DNA of 64,000 nt, taken from assembly GCA_002205965.3 (NCBI GenBank), contig NADL03000079.1:248001-312000 (forward strand), given 5' to 3'. This document shows positions 1 through 10,615 of this stretch, in pieces (the stretch's first letter is position 1; each line of letters opens with the position of its first letter). Source of the DNA: Kappaphycus alvarezii. Taxonomy: Eukaryota; Rhodophyta; Florideophyceae; Gigartinales; Solieriaceae. A program made the translations under genes and the position numbers. The notes beneath the pieces are model-generated. The model was not told the origin of the DNA. It saw only the letters and a list, made by a program, of their open reading frames with translations, and did no database searches.

Positions 1-885
1 ACATATATATATCAACATTGTTAGAGATATAGCCACTGTCACCCTCCCTGCTGCTCAATTTGCAGCTGGATCTTTTTGGTGGCGCTCTATACCCAAGAAC
101 TTTCAGTATTGACCGGCTTGGTCTTAGAATGGGTTCGGGTTCGGGTTCGGGTAGTAGGGGATGTTCCTTCCAGATAGAGTTGATAGATGTTCAACAAGAT
201 GCCCAATACACTAGAATCTATTTTGGCCATTCTCACTCTTCGAGGAACCTCGTTTCACAGTGTAGACTATGTTCAAGTTCTAGAAGAGCTCTTTCAAGAG
301 TGCCCACACTCTCAGAATCAAAAAATCGAATGGTGTCTTCTCCTCCGCAGCCTTTCGCATTTTCAACATATAGAGGCGCGAATACAAATATGTTTAAACA
401 GAGTTATATTTCTGTTCCTTGTACAGTATTCCCCACTGGGCCTTTGAAGTCTTCAATAGGCTATTCACTTGGTTAGTCCTATAACTAGTAAGGGAGTCAA
501 AATTTTGGGTACATCAAGGCTTACAGTTCTTCCATCTTCGTACCTGATTATAAAGGCTTCCAATATTTATTCGATTAGATTTTCATCACTCCTCCTAAGT
601 TAAGGTAGGGTGAAATGGAAAACAAAGGTAGGGAAGGACGTATTCTTCGACTTGGATCTGCAAGGCCCAGCGTACTCCGCGGTAATTAAATCATGTGTTG
701 TCAAAGTTAAAGAAAGCGAAGCATATGAGCTATTGCAATTTAGCGGAATCAACTTAAGGCCGCATATCCGTTTCGCTCGCTATACTTGTGTTCTGGAAGC
801 ACAACACTTACAACCGGAGTTTTTAAGCCATTGTTATTCTGGCTTTCGAAAAATCTGTTGACTAAATTTTCTTCCACCGCTTTTG
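1..885. other. No supported gene; short overlapping ORFs
   Basis: Frames at 60-476 and 187-447 overlap each other. The second (86 codons, ATG at 187 just after an in-frame stop) reads as a helical, leucine-rich peptide that I do not recognise. Neither shows a conserved motif, a convincing start context or a repeated copy elsewhere in the window. A decayed exon cannot be excluded. Confidence 0.4.
131..151 (+). repeat. GGGTTC hexamer microsatellite
   Basis: Three full GGGTTC units plus GGG in tandem. It encodes a Gly-Ser run in one frame. It is isolated and only about 21 bp long, so it is not a telomere tract. Confidence 0.85.
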
Positions 886-888
886 ATA

Positions 889-945
889 GGGGTAATTTTG
901 AGGTTGGTTCAATGTATGGAAGATGTGGTTGGTTGTAGCCACGCC
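889..945 (-). repeat. LINE 3'-tail fragment, tail family T1
   Basis: Resembles the blocks at 20060-20142, 54286-54433, 57716-57885 and 60960-61144. Read on the plus strand it starts with GGGG, then has a GGAAGATGTGGTTGGTTG core. On the minus strand this is the 3' untranslated end of the endonuclease-type LINE, because other copies have the LINE C-terminal codons directly upstream. This copy is short and diverged. Confidence 0.6.
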
Positions 946-1450
946 GCTGCGAGAGAGTTGTACGGGAAAGGTTGTCACTACGTAACACTAAATAACATGA
1001 TAGTGAAGGCATAGACCAGGCCTTTGTTGGGGTATATATGTTTTACAGATCCGATTGCGGATATCCACAAGATCAACAAGAAACGATGGGCAAAAGGTGT
1101 TCTAAACAGGCCATATCGGGTCAGTTCCTTATCTAATGCGGAGCAACTCGGTCAAAACCCTTAGAAAACTGTTCAAATAAAACAGAAAGCTGAGGTAAAA
1201 GTTATCACATAGCTGCCTCCAGCCAAAGCAATTGCCCGCCGGGTCTAGAATTTCTATTTTATTTTTTGGGGGGGGTTTTGGTACTGGTGTAAGACTTGTT
1301 TCCAACGCAGAACACTGCTTTTGCGTTGCCCTCTTGTCGAGAGTTAAGTAACGACATTTTCGAACAGAGAATTTACTCCCTCCCGAAGCATTTTTCATTT
1401 AGCTACTTTAAGCTTCCTGTATCCTTAATTTTGCTCGCATCCGAGAACAA

Positions 1451-1458
1451 ATATAAAG
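1451..1458 (+). promoter_or_regulatory. Candidate TATA box for the HAPSTR1-like gene
   Basis: ATATAAAG lies 229 bases before the ATG at 1687, in otherwise unremarkable DNA. The position would give a leader of about 200 nt. This is a motif match only. Confidence 0.3.
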
Positions 1459-1686
1459 TACCGAGTCCCGAAGAGAGCCTTACTACTAGTCAAACTTTCT
1501 TTCTTCAACCTGATTTCAACTACTCCTTCATACCTCCCTATTTCCTACATCTTTCCATTTCGCTACGCACCATCACCAACAAGCTGCTTCTCGGCTGGAT
1601 TGTCAAATCCAGTCATCTTCATAACCTCTACATCAGGTTCTCTTGGATTCCCGCTCCGCCACCTCATCAAACGCCAAAACGGAACC

Positions 1687-2046
1687 ATGGACCACACAAA
1701 AAATCCCAATGAATCTAGCAATACCCTCCGCCAACATTTCATAGAGGCCGCGAATTCCCTTATATTTTTCTACAAGAAATCCACTAGAGTCGAACGTGAG
1801 GCCCATGACACCGGTTCCCGTGCTGCTTACATGCATATTACGCAATGGGCCGCTCGCAAGTCATGCTCAAATCAACCCGTATCTCCGGCAGAAATTATCC
1901 ATTTTTGCACCGAAGAACTTGCGAAACTTCCTTGCCATACGTCTCCTACTGAAAGGCATCCGTTCCATCATTCGAACTCCCATACTTCTGATCCTCATAA
2001 TTTGCAGTCGCAAAAGCACAATTTATCATCCAGCAATGACCCATGA
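1687..2046 (+). CDS. HAPSTR1/TAPR1-like protein, N-terminal part
   Basis: The frame opens at ATG 1687 in a good eukaryotic context (ACCATGG) and runs 119 codons. Residues about 14-32 (LRQHFIEAANSLIFFYKKS), 38-54 (AHDTGSRAAYMHITQWA) and 67-81 (PAEIIHFCTEELAKL) resemble, in order and spacing, the core of human HAPSTR1/TAPR1 (C16orf72), a small helical stress-response partner of the HUWE1 ubiquitin ligase. The remainder is a Ser/His/Asn-rich linker. The open frame extends upstream without ATG, so 1687 is the best start. The stop overlaps the ATG of the next frame (ATGA), where a basic tail continues. This suggests one gene broken by a single-base frame change, an unrecognised intron or a sequencing error. 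The family assignment is from recall and is moderately confident; the function here is inferred. Confidence 0.6.
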   Translation: MDHTKNPNESSNTLRQHFIEAANSLIFFYKKSTRVEREAHDTGSRAAYMHITQWAARKSCSNQPVSPAEIIHFCTEELAKLPCHTSPTERHPFHHSNSHTSDPHNLQSQKHNLSSSNDP

Positions 2047-2276
2047 GCGTCGATAATGCAAGCCCCGAAGCTTCTGGGGTTCAACAGCTCCCTGTTCCAA
2101 ATGGTGAAACTAATGCTTCCGCTCCGGTTGCCCGCAAGTCAACAGGAGATGTCTTAGTTTCCGACATTTACGGGGAACAGCTTAACCCTCGAAAACGTCA
2201 GCGGGTCGATATTAGCGATGAATTTCTTAGTGCATGTCGTAAAGCGGACACTGAGCGTAATGATTCCTTGAAATGA
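2043..2276 (+). CDS. Probable C-terminal part of the HAPSTR1-like gene
   Basis: A 77-codon frame begins at ATG 2043, overlapping the stop of the previous frame by four bases. An in-frame TGA lies at 2037, so it cannot extend upstream. The middle contains a basic patch (NPRKRQRVDISDEFL) that could be a nuclear-localisation-like segment; HAPSTR1 proteins also end in a short Lys/Arg cluster. I read it as the second half of the same protein, displaced by one base. True bicistronic translation through the ATGA overlap is possible but unusual in a eukaryote. No known domain is recognisable in this half alone. Confidence 0.45.
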   Translation: MSVDNASPEASGVQQLPVPNGETNASAPVARKSTGDVLVSDIYGEQLNPRKRQRVDISDEFLSACRKADTERNDSLK

Positions 2277-3039
2277 ACTCGGGAGGAAAGCTCCAGCTCA
2301 ACCCTCGCCCCTGCAAACTCATTCGTTGTACAAGACAGCAATAATCTAGCGGGGAAGAACACATATTCGAAATAGGGTCCGTTTGGGTAATTTGGTTGCA
2401 CTGAATATGCCTGTCGAAATGCGGAGAGTAGCAAAAGTGTGGAGAAGGATGAAAATATCAGCATGAGAGGACGGAATGGAATCGGGGGAGCAAGAATCAC
2501 TTGTTCTAAAGAAAATAATTACAATAAGAACCTTTCGACGTTTATACTGTCGAACGGAGCAACGTGAGTAGAATCCGTCAGGCTCACTCGTTCGCCCGAG
2601 TCCTACCTCGTTTATGTAAAATACACCCCGGTCTCCTGCTGAGAATCTATCTTTTTTTTCAAATTTCTTCTTAATAATAGCCGGGTATAAATGTGATGAC
2701 AGAAATGAGAATTTGTAACTTGTGAAATCTTAGGTAGTTACCTTCTGATCAATATCTCTCTTCATGAAAAAGAAAAAGAGTGACAAACACCTGGAAACCT
2801 AAGGTCGAATACTTTCCCGGAGCTCAGGAGCTAAGTGAAACTTTCCCCAGTTCAGATGAATATGTATAATGTATCTCTCATTATCACTTTATCACGGAAA
2901 GGTCATACTAACATCAAGTTTTCTTCGTTATATAAACGTAAGGAATCCGCGGGTAAGGCGCAATTGTTGCCTATTGACGGACAAATGAAGATATTGAATC
3001 ACAAAAGGAAGTTGTAGTAAATCTTTATGAGTTTTAAAA
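2277..3039. other. Intergenic, nothing recognised
   Basis: Moderately AT-rich, with a small hairpin (TTCGAC...GTCGAA, about 2537-2557) and a pyrimidine run near 2650. The 60-codon plus frame at 2835-3017 has no features. No gene or repeat copy was found. Confidence 0.5.
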
Positions 3040-3400
3040 TGTTGCACAGAAGCGTGCGGAGGGTATTCATAAATTAACTACGGATGCGGGCGGCGGGTAG
3101 AAACCTGTCGTGCCTGCATTATTTGGGGACTAAACGCAAAATGGGTAACGAAGTCGCGGAGCGCCTGTTGAGGGGAGGAACCGCACCGGGAAGCAGCGAA
3201 AGAAGTAGGCGGCGGAAAAACCCCTTGCTGTTGTCGCCAAAGGCACTATAAATATCAATCCCGACGGGGGAAAGGAGGATATCGTTTTGGGTGCGGTAAG
3301 TGCCGTAATGACGATGTTTCTCGCGCTCTGCGAGTGTTGCGGCAGCGCCTGCGGTAACCGTGCTTGGCGAAATGTGGCGGCGTGCGGAGGGTGGGCAAGG
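3040..3400 (-). pseudogene. LINE family 2, C-terminal fragment
   Basis: On the minus strand a frame reads VTAGAAATLAEREKHRHYG, then LLSPVGIDIYSAFGDN, then an Arg-rich tail. The same peptide pattern occurs on the plus strand at 38030-38450 and, shortened, at 12846-13082. A Lys-His-x-His-Tyr centre followed by a 'sPvgIDiFgAlGD' block resembles the region after the endonuclease in some single-ORF LINEs. One or two frameshifts near 3180-3230 break the end. No 5' part is present, as expected for a truncated LINE insertion. The superfamily call is inference from these three copies. Confidence 0.55.
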
Positions 3401-3493
3401 AAGGAAGAAGAAAGGAAGAAGGGTGAATGAAAGGAATGGAATTCTCTTGGCAAAGGGAGATCCGTTTTCTGAATTCGTTGAAACAGGTTACGG

Positions 3494-3570
3494 TTTGGGT
3501 TTTTTTACTCTTAGAAGATATATACGAATGATCCGAAAGTTTTCCATACCACCACAATCGACTCAAGATT
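3494..3570 (+). repeat. Dispersed repeat family A, diverged copy
   Basis: Diverged member of the roughly 107-bp family best seen at 5262-5368 (GTTTGGGTGTTTTACTCTTG, then AGATATATCC, then CCACAATCGACTCAA). This copy has an extra T run and several substitutions. Confidence 0.65.
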
Positions 3571-4232
3571 TCCCGACAGAGTACTGGGAGTGGAACAACA
3601 CTGAAATGAAAAACTATCATCAAATTGCAGTTCAGAACCTACCCATGATCGCTCTATACGTATTCATACCCATCAGCTAAGGTCAATGTTTTCTTGGGCT
3701 TGCAGAAGCCTTTTAGGTTCCTGCTGGCCTTATCTTTCGATGTTATGTGAAAAAGAAGAGTTGGGGAAGCTGACGGAGAATGGGAGCACAGGTAAGAATT
3801 GCGCTGACAATGTTTACATCAAAATCCTGGTATGGGAGGCAAAATTCAGGATCGTTCATGAAGACATAAATACGAAGCTTTCAGATGATAGTTGAAGGAT
3901 ATCCATAGTTTCGCGGGAGGCGCTGGGATGCATCACAGGGAATTTCAATTAGAGGAAAAGATAAGGAGGTAGAAGAAGGAATATTTCAGCAATGTCCAAT
4001 TGGATTGGTGCGCTGTGGTGTCGTTCCTCATTTCGGATCCAGATGGCGAGAGCCTGATGAGGACCATTATTTTGGCGAGTGAGAGCAATCCCAGTATGCT
4101 GGTAGTGGCATGATGACCGCGGGATTCGAGGGAAGAACCAGGAAAATCGCAGATGGGGCGCGAAGGTGTCCGGTAAACATGTGCTTGTGAAGTCTATAGT
4201 TGACCATGATGATCTCGGTTTCAGTAGCAGCG
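3571..4232. other. Intergenic, nothing recognised
   Basis: Short frames only (for example 3686-3895). No motif, no repeat partner elsewhere in the window and no RNA-like structure seen. Confidence 0.5.
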
Positions 4233-4615
4233 CTGGAAAAGACGATTAGAGCGATCCATGCGAGTAGGTTGTGTGTCGTCAGTAGGAAACAAACAGCGCG
4301 AACGAAGTTTTTGGTTTCCTAAAAGCATTCTAACGCGCCGTTACTTACCGCCCCCCAATATGAGTGTGAGTTTCTCATCCGGTGTCCAACTAATGTCACT
4401 GCATCAACATTCCAGGCCAGACCAGGCCAGCATCCCCGTCGTTGCGGGGAAGTTGATCCCACGTACAGGCTTCCTGTATATGCGCTGGCCTACGCTTTCA
4501 TCGGAGATTGCTCAGAGGTCCGGTGTAGGATCCATGCTAAGTGCGAAAATTATGACCCTAAACGCAGGGAACTTCAAAATAACACGGGAGCGAGCACTCG
4601 CCTCGATAAATTCTC
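4233..4615 (+). repeat. Repeat family D with a cysteine-rich open frame
   Basis: About 340 bp is shared, by eye at roughly 80 percent, with the minus strand of 51195-51535; both copies include ATGCGAGTAGGTTGTGTGTC-like sequence and end at CCTAAACGCAGGG. The best-looking frame is not ATG-led. From about 4356 it reads PQYECEFLIRCPTNVTAS, then a GQHPRRCGE stretch, then YALAYAFIGDCSEVRC. The C-x5-CP...H-x3-C spacing recalls FLYWCH/WRKY-GCM1-type zinc modules found at the N-terminus of some transposases. The second copy keeps PTNVTASTFQ and GQHPRR but has stops. I cannot assign an element type. Confidence 0.6.
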
Positions 4616-5159
4616 ATTCTAATGACTCCAATAGATGCATGCAATTTTTCCGCGATGCGGGGAAGAGATCCTCTATGAACCGGATAGTAACGGGGAAAGG
4701 CGAACCAAGGGAATCGAAAGTCAGCAGTTGAAAATCGAAATTGAAGGCTTGTGAGGAGTTGTTGGAAGGGGGCGGAGTGGAGGCGACACTTTGCGTTCCA
4801 GGTCATTTACCTTGTTACGGTGAGCAGTTGACGAGGCACATTCCACTTCAGAGAAACTTTTCTTCAATGAGTATCTATCGTGTGCATTGCAGGTCTGACT
4901 ATATGACTAAGATCTAACCGGATGTCCCATGTCAGGCACGTGCAGTAGGGCTCGCGATAGAATCGCCGTTGCAACAGAACATCACCGCACCGAATTTTTT
5001 TAGGTATCAGTATAACGATTGTCGCTGCAGGATCCGACTATATTGCTAGCTAAGAGCTAACCAGTAGGGTCTACGTCGGCCACGTGTAGCACACACGTTG
5101 ACTACAGCCTGTTGAAATATAAAAGTTATGGCCCGCTCAGTTGCACAGGGAAGCCAGCG

Positions 5160-5182
5160 CGTGTGGCTCAGTGGTTAATGCT
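5160..5182 (+). promoter_or_regulatory. tRNA A-box-like sequence upstream of a repeat A copy
   Basis: GTGGCTCAGTGGTTAATGC matches the pol III A-box pattern closely. A weak B-box-like GATTCACGG lies about 85 bp downstream, immediately before repeat A. The spacing is too long for a tRNA, so this may be a tRNA-derived head of a short retroposon. Confidence 0.35.
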
Positions 5183-5261
5183 TTTCAACACAACCTACCT
5201 CCGCCTGGCCAGACAGCATCTCTGCCATCAATTTTGCCTTATTCTCTTTGATTCACGGGGG

Positions 5262-5368
5262 CGTTTGGGTGTTTTACTCTTGGAAGGTATATCCGATCTA
5301 TCCCATGGTTTTCCAGACAACCACAATCGACTCAAAAAGGGTATACCGACACGTAATGTGGAAGGAAC
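5262..5368 (+). repeat. Dispersed repeat family A, reference copy
   Basis: About 107 bp: CGTTTGGGTGTTTTACTC, TTGGAAGGTATATCCGATC, CCATGGTTTTCCAGACAACC, ACAATCGACTCAAAAAGGG, TATACCGACACGTAATG. Related copies lie at 3494, 22118 (minus), 28062, 39955, 59497 and 61517. It has no ORF or terminal inverted repeat that I can see and is probably a short non-autonomous element. Confidence 0.8.
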
Positions 5369-6308
5369 TTTGATTCACTGAGGTGTACTCGCTCCTTCCA
5401 CTAAGAAACTACAAGACAAATTTATCTCCGGCATATCAGGCCGGTACCACACTTCCGACGGTGTGATATGGCAACGCATCTACTAGCCCCTTCGCAGCTC
5501 CATTTGGTGGTCCATCGGCGTGTACGCTATCTAGCGAGCCTTACCGCACCTGACCGACGTGGCTCATAGGGTTCGCTCATAGCGCAAGAGTCGAAGAGGC
5601 CGCTTTATCGCTCAGCTACTGTACCGTTTGAAATACCGTAAGGATACTATAATTATGTGTAAGAAGTGTAAGCTTCTAATAGAAGAGATCAGTAATGCGC
5701 CTCTTGTACAGTAGGGGTGAATTGGGTATTACTTTAAATTTAGAAAGTATTTTGTAACGGAGAGTCTGAATATGTTCTCTTTACGTACAGAATTTCTCCC
5801 TGCACACTTTCGTTTTTCTTCTACGCGGTAAAATTCCTGTTTCTTTACGCCCTTTTCTTTTTCACTTTTTTCTTCTTATTTTTAACTATCTTCGACTTTA
5901 TCAGTTATTATTTCCCCTTCTCGAGTCAGTTTATTACCTTTGGCCATAAACATGTTATTATGATATGGATTTCTAAAAGTAATTTTCGCCATGAAACATC
6001 CTTTGAAATGCGATTTTCACTAAAACCTCACTGCCAAAACTAACTTCCGTTTATTCTTCGATTCAACAGAGTTGCTAATCTGAGTACTTTGAAGCCTTTT
6101 GAACCCGTCGGATAAGGGCTGAAGTTTATCCACGGCCCTGTTACAAGAAGAAATCGACAATTCGAGCAACTTTGGCAGCCGTTGTTCACGGAATTCCCCG
6201 TTCTAGCCCCATTTCCAAATCAATACATCATCACCTCATCGCCGTCTCTGCTCTATTTACTACGAGCACAAGCGACTTACTGGATTACATTCTTCGACAG
6301 ACAAGAAA
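5369..6308. other. Intergenic, nothing recognised
   Basis: No sizeable frame. The region 5760-6060 is T-rich. The stretch 6180-6300, just before the acidic ORF, is mildly C-rich and could be its leader. No TATA element comparable to those of the related blocks at 49711 and 58228 was found. Confidence 0.45.
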
Positions 6309-6703
6309 ATGCCACAGTATGCGGCTGTAGGGGACTCTGAAGAGGAAAACTGTAAATCAGAGGAGTACTTCGAGGACTTCGTGGTCCTAGAATTAGTCTC
6401 TGGGATAGAAAACGATGGAGAGGATAACGAGTCCGATGATCAAGAGAAGAATATTGAAGATTCCGTTGACGAAGAGATAGATGTCGAACCAGATCATCTG
6501 AGAGTGAAGGCATGAATTGAATACATCGAGTGGTAGGAGTCATAGATCTGGTTTGATGGGCTTTAGGTGAACTAGATGCGTTGCCAGAAGGGGTACGCAA
6601 TCATAGGGCAGCCACGGGTATGTGTGGGGACTGTATGATTACTTTCAATGTCTTGAGGGAACTTCTAGGCTCTGATCTAGAGGGAGAATTTTTTGAGGAA
6701 TAA
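6309..6703 (+). pseudogene. Broken acidic CGDC-family gene (third member)
   Basis: ATG 6309 opens a 68-codon, highly acidic frame (Glu/Asp runs, residues 10-60). After a frame change, the peptide MCGDCMITFNVLRELLGSDL at 6620-6679 ends at TAA 6701. That C-terminus matches the ends of the two longer members: ICGDCLDSMDI, a two-hydrophobic pair, GSDLENGK (49828-50444 and 58337-58864). All three share the order acidic region, CGDC, 'ELLGSDLE', stop. No function is known to me; a CxxC-type pair beside an acidic tail is simply what is visible. Confidence 0.55.
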
Positions 6704-8982
6704 ATTTGAGTAGTTTCTGTCGAGTATGTTCTGTCAATGATGCTGCGTCCAAGTGAATTCTTTTCCCAAGTTTAGTGGTACTTTTAGATGTTTTTATTGA
6801 GATTTTAGTTTTGAAAAAAGTCTCTAGAAGCTGCGTAAGTTACTTCTTTCAGCAGAGAAAAGGAAAGTTAGGAGTCAAACTCGAAACCAAATTCTTTGAT
6901 TCACCCTCAAGTCTCGAGGAAGTGACAGGGCCTGCTTTTAAAAGTTAATTACAAGAGCAATGACTTTTCTTTCACTACCGCTCCTCTACCTTGTTCGATA
7001 CCTTTTATTCTAGCAATTTAGTCGCCTGCAAAGAATCTCATCACAGGTAAATGGCGATCCCATTTCCGTTGACATGACTTCTACTCTTTCAGTTACAATT
7101 ATTTCAATTGACATAGTTCGAACATATTATATAAGTCCAAAATATTTAAATATCTAGTTCAAATTTCGGAAATTACATATGTGATACTATGCTCTAGAAT
7201 CTAACATTTGAGTAAAAAGGTTTGATTGATTGAAACTCACATCTGTTTCATCAATTGCGGCTACTGTTGTGAAAAAAGTAGTGACTGATGTGCACGCCAA
7301 ATTGTGAGAAAATTAAAATCTCTTTTTCTTTGTTTATCCTTTCTGAATTCATATCCTATTCGTTACATCTTTCTGTAAGGTAAGGGAGCATTTAAAGTTC
7401 ACTTACTGTAAACATATCAGCTTTCTGATACCCAGAAAACTTGTATGGTACCGCCTATTTATATGAACGCTTGAGGCAGACACCGGTAGCACTTAAAAAA
7501 CAGATAAAAATTTCTCTCAAGTATTAGAATATATTTCAAACATTGACCTTCCCTAGAATAATAAGTAATATTCATTAATATCAAGACACACAGCCTCATT
7601 TATCGGGCAAATGTAGTCATTACTTGCTAAAAATATTTCAAAGAAGAACGCATAAAACTCTCATACAATTTATTAAAGTTTGAATTAAGAACTGCCGTTT
7701 CTCAAATTTATAGTATGTATACATTATAAATTTCTTTAATAACGGCATTGCATGGAAAGTTATTAAGATTGAATATTTAAATATTTAATGTAACATTAAA
7801 ATCGCAATCCAGAGACGTTAATTTTCAGAGAGAGAACTTTTTAAATCCAAAAACATCGTATATTTAGTTGTTGTAGCTGATAGGTGCAGGAATGGTGTTT
7901 TCTGTAGATTCGAGCTAGACCAGACGTGGCTATAAGTATTGATATCGGTCGTGTAAGGAGCCGGAGAATTCCCGAAGGGAGAAAATTTGTCTAAAATAGT
8001 TTTGTAAATGTCCTTAGTTTTGTAAAGTGGATGGTTGGGAGGCAATTTATAGAAGAACTGAAGGGCGAACGGAAAGTATTCGGAAAGCAGCTATTTTGAG
8101 TTTTAAAGAAACTTAAGCTGCCAATATATTCGAGTCTTCAATATTTACAAATAAGGGCTGGGGTACTGCTCGAAAGTGTTAAATTGGTACATCAGTTTTA
8201 AATAGAACAGAATTAGTCGAAAAATTCGGTACGGGAGGGTGGAGAAGGTGGTTTGCGAGAAACGGAAGGGCACCTAAGGAGTTATTATACCATAGACCTT
8301 ACCAACGCTCAGTGGAAAGATAATGGACTTCGTGTGTAATATTTAGTGCATCATGGTCAATTTCTCATTGTACATATTGAAATCCCATGGAGTACTACAT
8401 AAAAAGCTAGCATCGGAACCAAAATTTATTTCGTTTTGTATTGATTGGGGATTTGAAAAAGTGGAATTCAATTCCAAAATGACTTTTATTTAACTTAGCG
8501 GATCATTTTCATCATTGTTAAGTACCTAAAAATGTAAACAATACCTAGGATAAATCCAAACTTGATTTCCTCCTGCAATTAGATCTGTAAATACCAACGC
8601 ACGAGAACATAAAATTTATAAGGGCGAAAAAAGCTAAGAGTGTCAAAAAGCATGTATTTAGCGATTCTTATTGTTAAGAAAAAAGTTCGTACAGAAATTT
8701 CATATGGGACAATCAATGCAAACAAATTGTCAAAAGTTGTTGATTAATGAAAAACTTGCAATGTCGCCAAAATGATATCTCATTTTCGGGGAATACCTAT
8801 ACGTTCGTTGGCTCGAGGTTTAAATGTGTTAAGAGCAGAAGGTCATTTTTCTGGGTACAGTTTAGACATATTTCAGATATTTTTATCACAAAACACATCT
8901 GCAACTGCTTCAGTAATACCCTCATTAGAGATGGGAGATCGTATGAGTCCTTACGATTTTTCGCGAACGCTATTCTGGAACC
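6704..8982. other. AT-rich region, nothing recognised
   Basis: Low GC, with stops in all frames. The 75-codon minus frame at 7818-8045 has no recognisable domain. Composition matches the decayed copia-family islands, but no copia motif is visible here. Confidence 0.45.
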
Positions 8983-9040
8983 ATAGTGTCTATTCGTCCT
9001 AGCCCTGTCCTCGTATGAGGCAAACTTTGTCCTCATATGA
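8983..9040 (+). repeat. Short repeat with CCTCATATGAGG-like palindromes
   Basis: TAGTGTCTATTCGTCC, TGTCCTCGTATGAGG and TTTGTCCTCATATGAAG in a row. The same order recurs at 44053-44110 (TAGTGTCTATTCGTCA ... GTTCTCATGTGAGGACAG). It may be the terminus of an uncharacterised DNA element. Confidence 0.55.
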
Positions 9041-9849
9041 AGAAAAATCTTTTGTTCTTACAAATATTGCAGTGAGGAGATTAATGAAAGCTTTTCCTTG
9101 GGCCCGTAAAGAATTAATAGGAAACATATTCTAGAAAGATGTAATTATAGTGAATAGTAACTTAGTATCTTTTTGGCCAAGGTAACTACCAACAGATACA
9201 GAAAGGGGAAATTGTTGCAAGTTAGCACAAAAGCCAAAGGTTGTTGAGTTATGAAAAGTGGATCATACTCTGAAAAGCATTAAAATTACGGAAAAGTTTG
9301 TTTTGATTCTGCCCAATACTTTTCAAAGTATACGTTAGCACAAAAAGGTGAAAAGTGCTTTACATAAAATTTCGGCCCTTAATTTGTCCTCATTAGGACA
9401 ATGGTGGGATAGAAAGTAGTGAAATAGAATGATATCACGAGTTTGGTAATCTGTTTGGAAGTAATATCTTGAACGAAAAGTAATTTATGTTTATCTTTTA
9501 CGGACTTTGCAGAAACAAGAAGAAAGATCTTGGGGTCATTGCACAAAAAAAAAATGATCAATGGAGATATGAAACGGAAAATAAAAAATGCTTGTGTTAG
9601 TTTGAAAGTTCCTGCCCTTTTTCTGTCCTAAGTTCTTCTGATTTTCATGCTTGAGAGTTTCATATATCTTACAAAATATGTGGGAAGTACATCATCTGCT
9701 GTTCCGATCTTGGTACTATTCACTGCCGACCTTTCAACTAGTATGGTCTTCAAGCACTACTTGATTATTCAAGGCTCAGAATGGGCAAAATACGAAGCAG
9801 TGAATAAAGATAATACTCAAATAGATATACACTAGACATGGGGAAACCG
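9041..9849. other. AT-rich region, nothing recognised
   Basis: Small frames (9379-9561 minus, 9647-9835 plus) without motifs. Its end abuts the copia remnant beginning near 9850. Confidence 0.4.
9385..9400. repeat. Perfect 6-bp-arm inverted repeat
   Basis: TGTCCT-CATT-AGGACA, about 360 bp downstream of the similar palindromes at 9005-9040. The two ends could bracket a small element. Confidence 0.5.
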
Positions 9850-10615
9850 TACATTCAATTGGCAAAACCAAATTAAAGCCATTGTCACTTCCGCAAAAGG
9901 TACAGGTCGATCAAAAATCCCTTATCGTCAAATTCACAATGTTAAATGGTAAACAAATCACGAAAACAATCAGCGATGTCCAAAACGCAGCTACAGGCAG
10001 TGAGATTAGTTATCAAATACAGTAATTAAAATATTTATTGAAATAAAATTTTGAAATCCTGTGGATGATATTTCCAAAAGATTGTGGCGCATTTGATAAT
10101 ACCAATTTACGCGTTCCACTGATGACTCCACTACAAAAAATTCCTGTGACTGTATTTTTCTATAAAAATATATACAGTAGTTGAAAAATTACAATCTCTA
10201 TCAAATGCAAAAGCATTTAATTCTAGAAGTAGTAGGAAATATCATATTGTAAAAAAGCACTCTATCGATTGCATACCCATTGATTACGGAAACGTTTAAT
10301 TTCCTTGAAAATTTGGTTAACACAAATGAATTTCAGTGCCAAATATAAAATTTGATTCTTAAAAATACAGCCAAAATTAATTTCAAAAAAATCATTTCTA
10401 GATTGAATATTAATGGATTGAAAAAAATGGGACATTTCCAAAAATCTAACATCATTTCAGTGCGTGAATGTGAGCTTGAATTGATGAATCCGCTACCGGA
10501 ATCTAAACCTGTAGACGAAAAATCGGTTCCCTTGCATATATTTTTAATATTCCAGAATCCCCAAAAGAATCATATCAACAATATCTACTCCCTAAACTTC
10601 AAGCTGACATAAATT
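9850..10615 (+). pseudogene. Decayed copia pol remnant (element 1 family)
   Basis: The DNA at 9905-9950 (GTCGATCAAAAATCCCTTAT and following) resembles the integrase end of the complete element near 16500. The frame at 10352-10612 contains ISVRECELELMNPLPESK, then SVPLHIFLIF, which parallel HEIELLPGTELKSSEQ and SGLPSHIISNAY of element 1 between integrase and reverse transcriptase. No LTR, RT or RNase H is left. Strong AT bias and many stops indicate old decay. The homology was judged by eye and is weak but ordered. Confidence 0.5.

Noticed and set aside
131..151. GGGTTC repeats as a telomere-like tract
   Set aside because: Only three and a half units, isolated within the window edge region, and not a known telomere unit.
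5160..5260. Functional tRNA gene
   Set aside because: Good A-box only; the B-box candidate is about 85 bp away and no cloverleaf forms.
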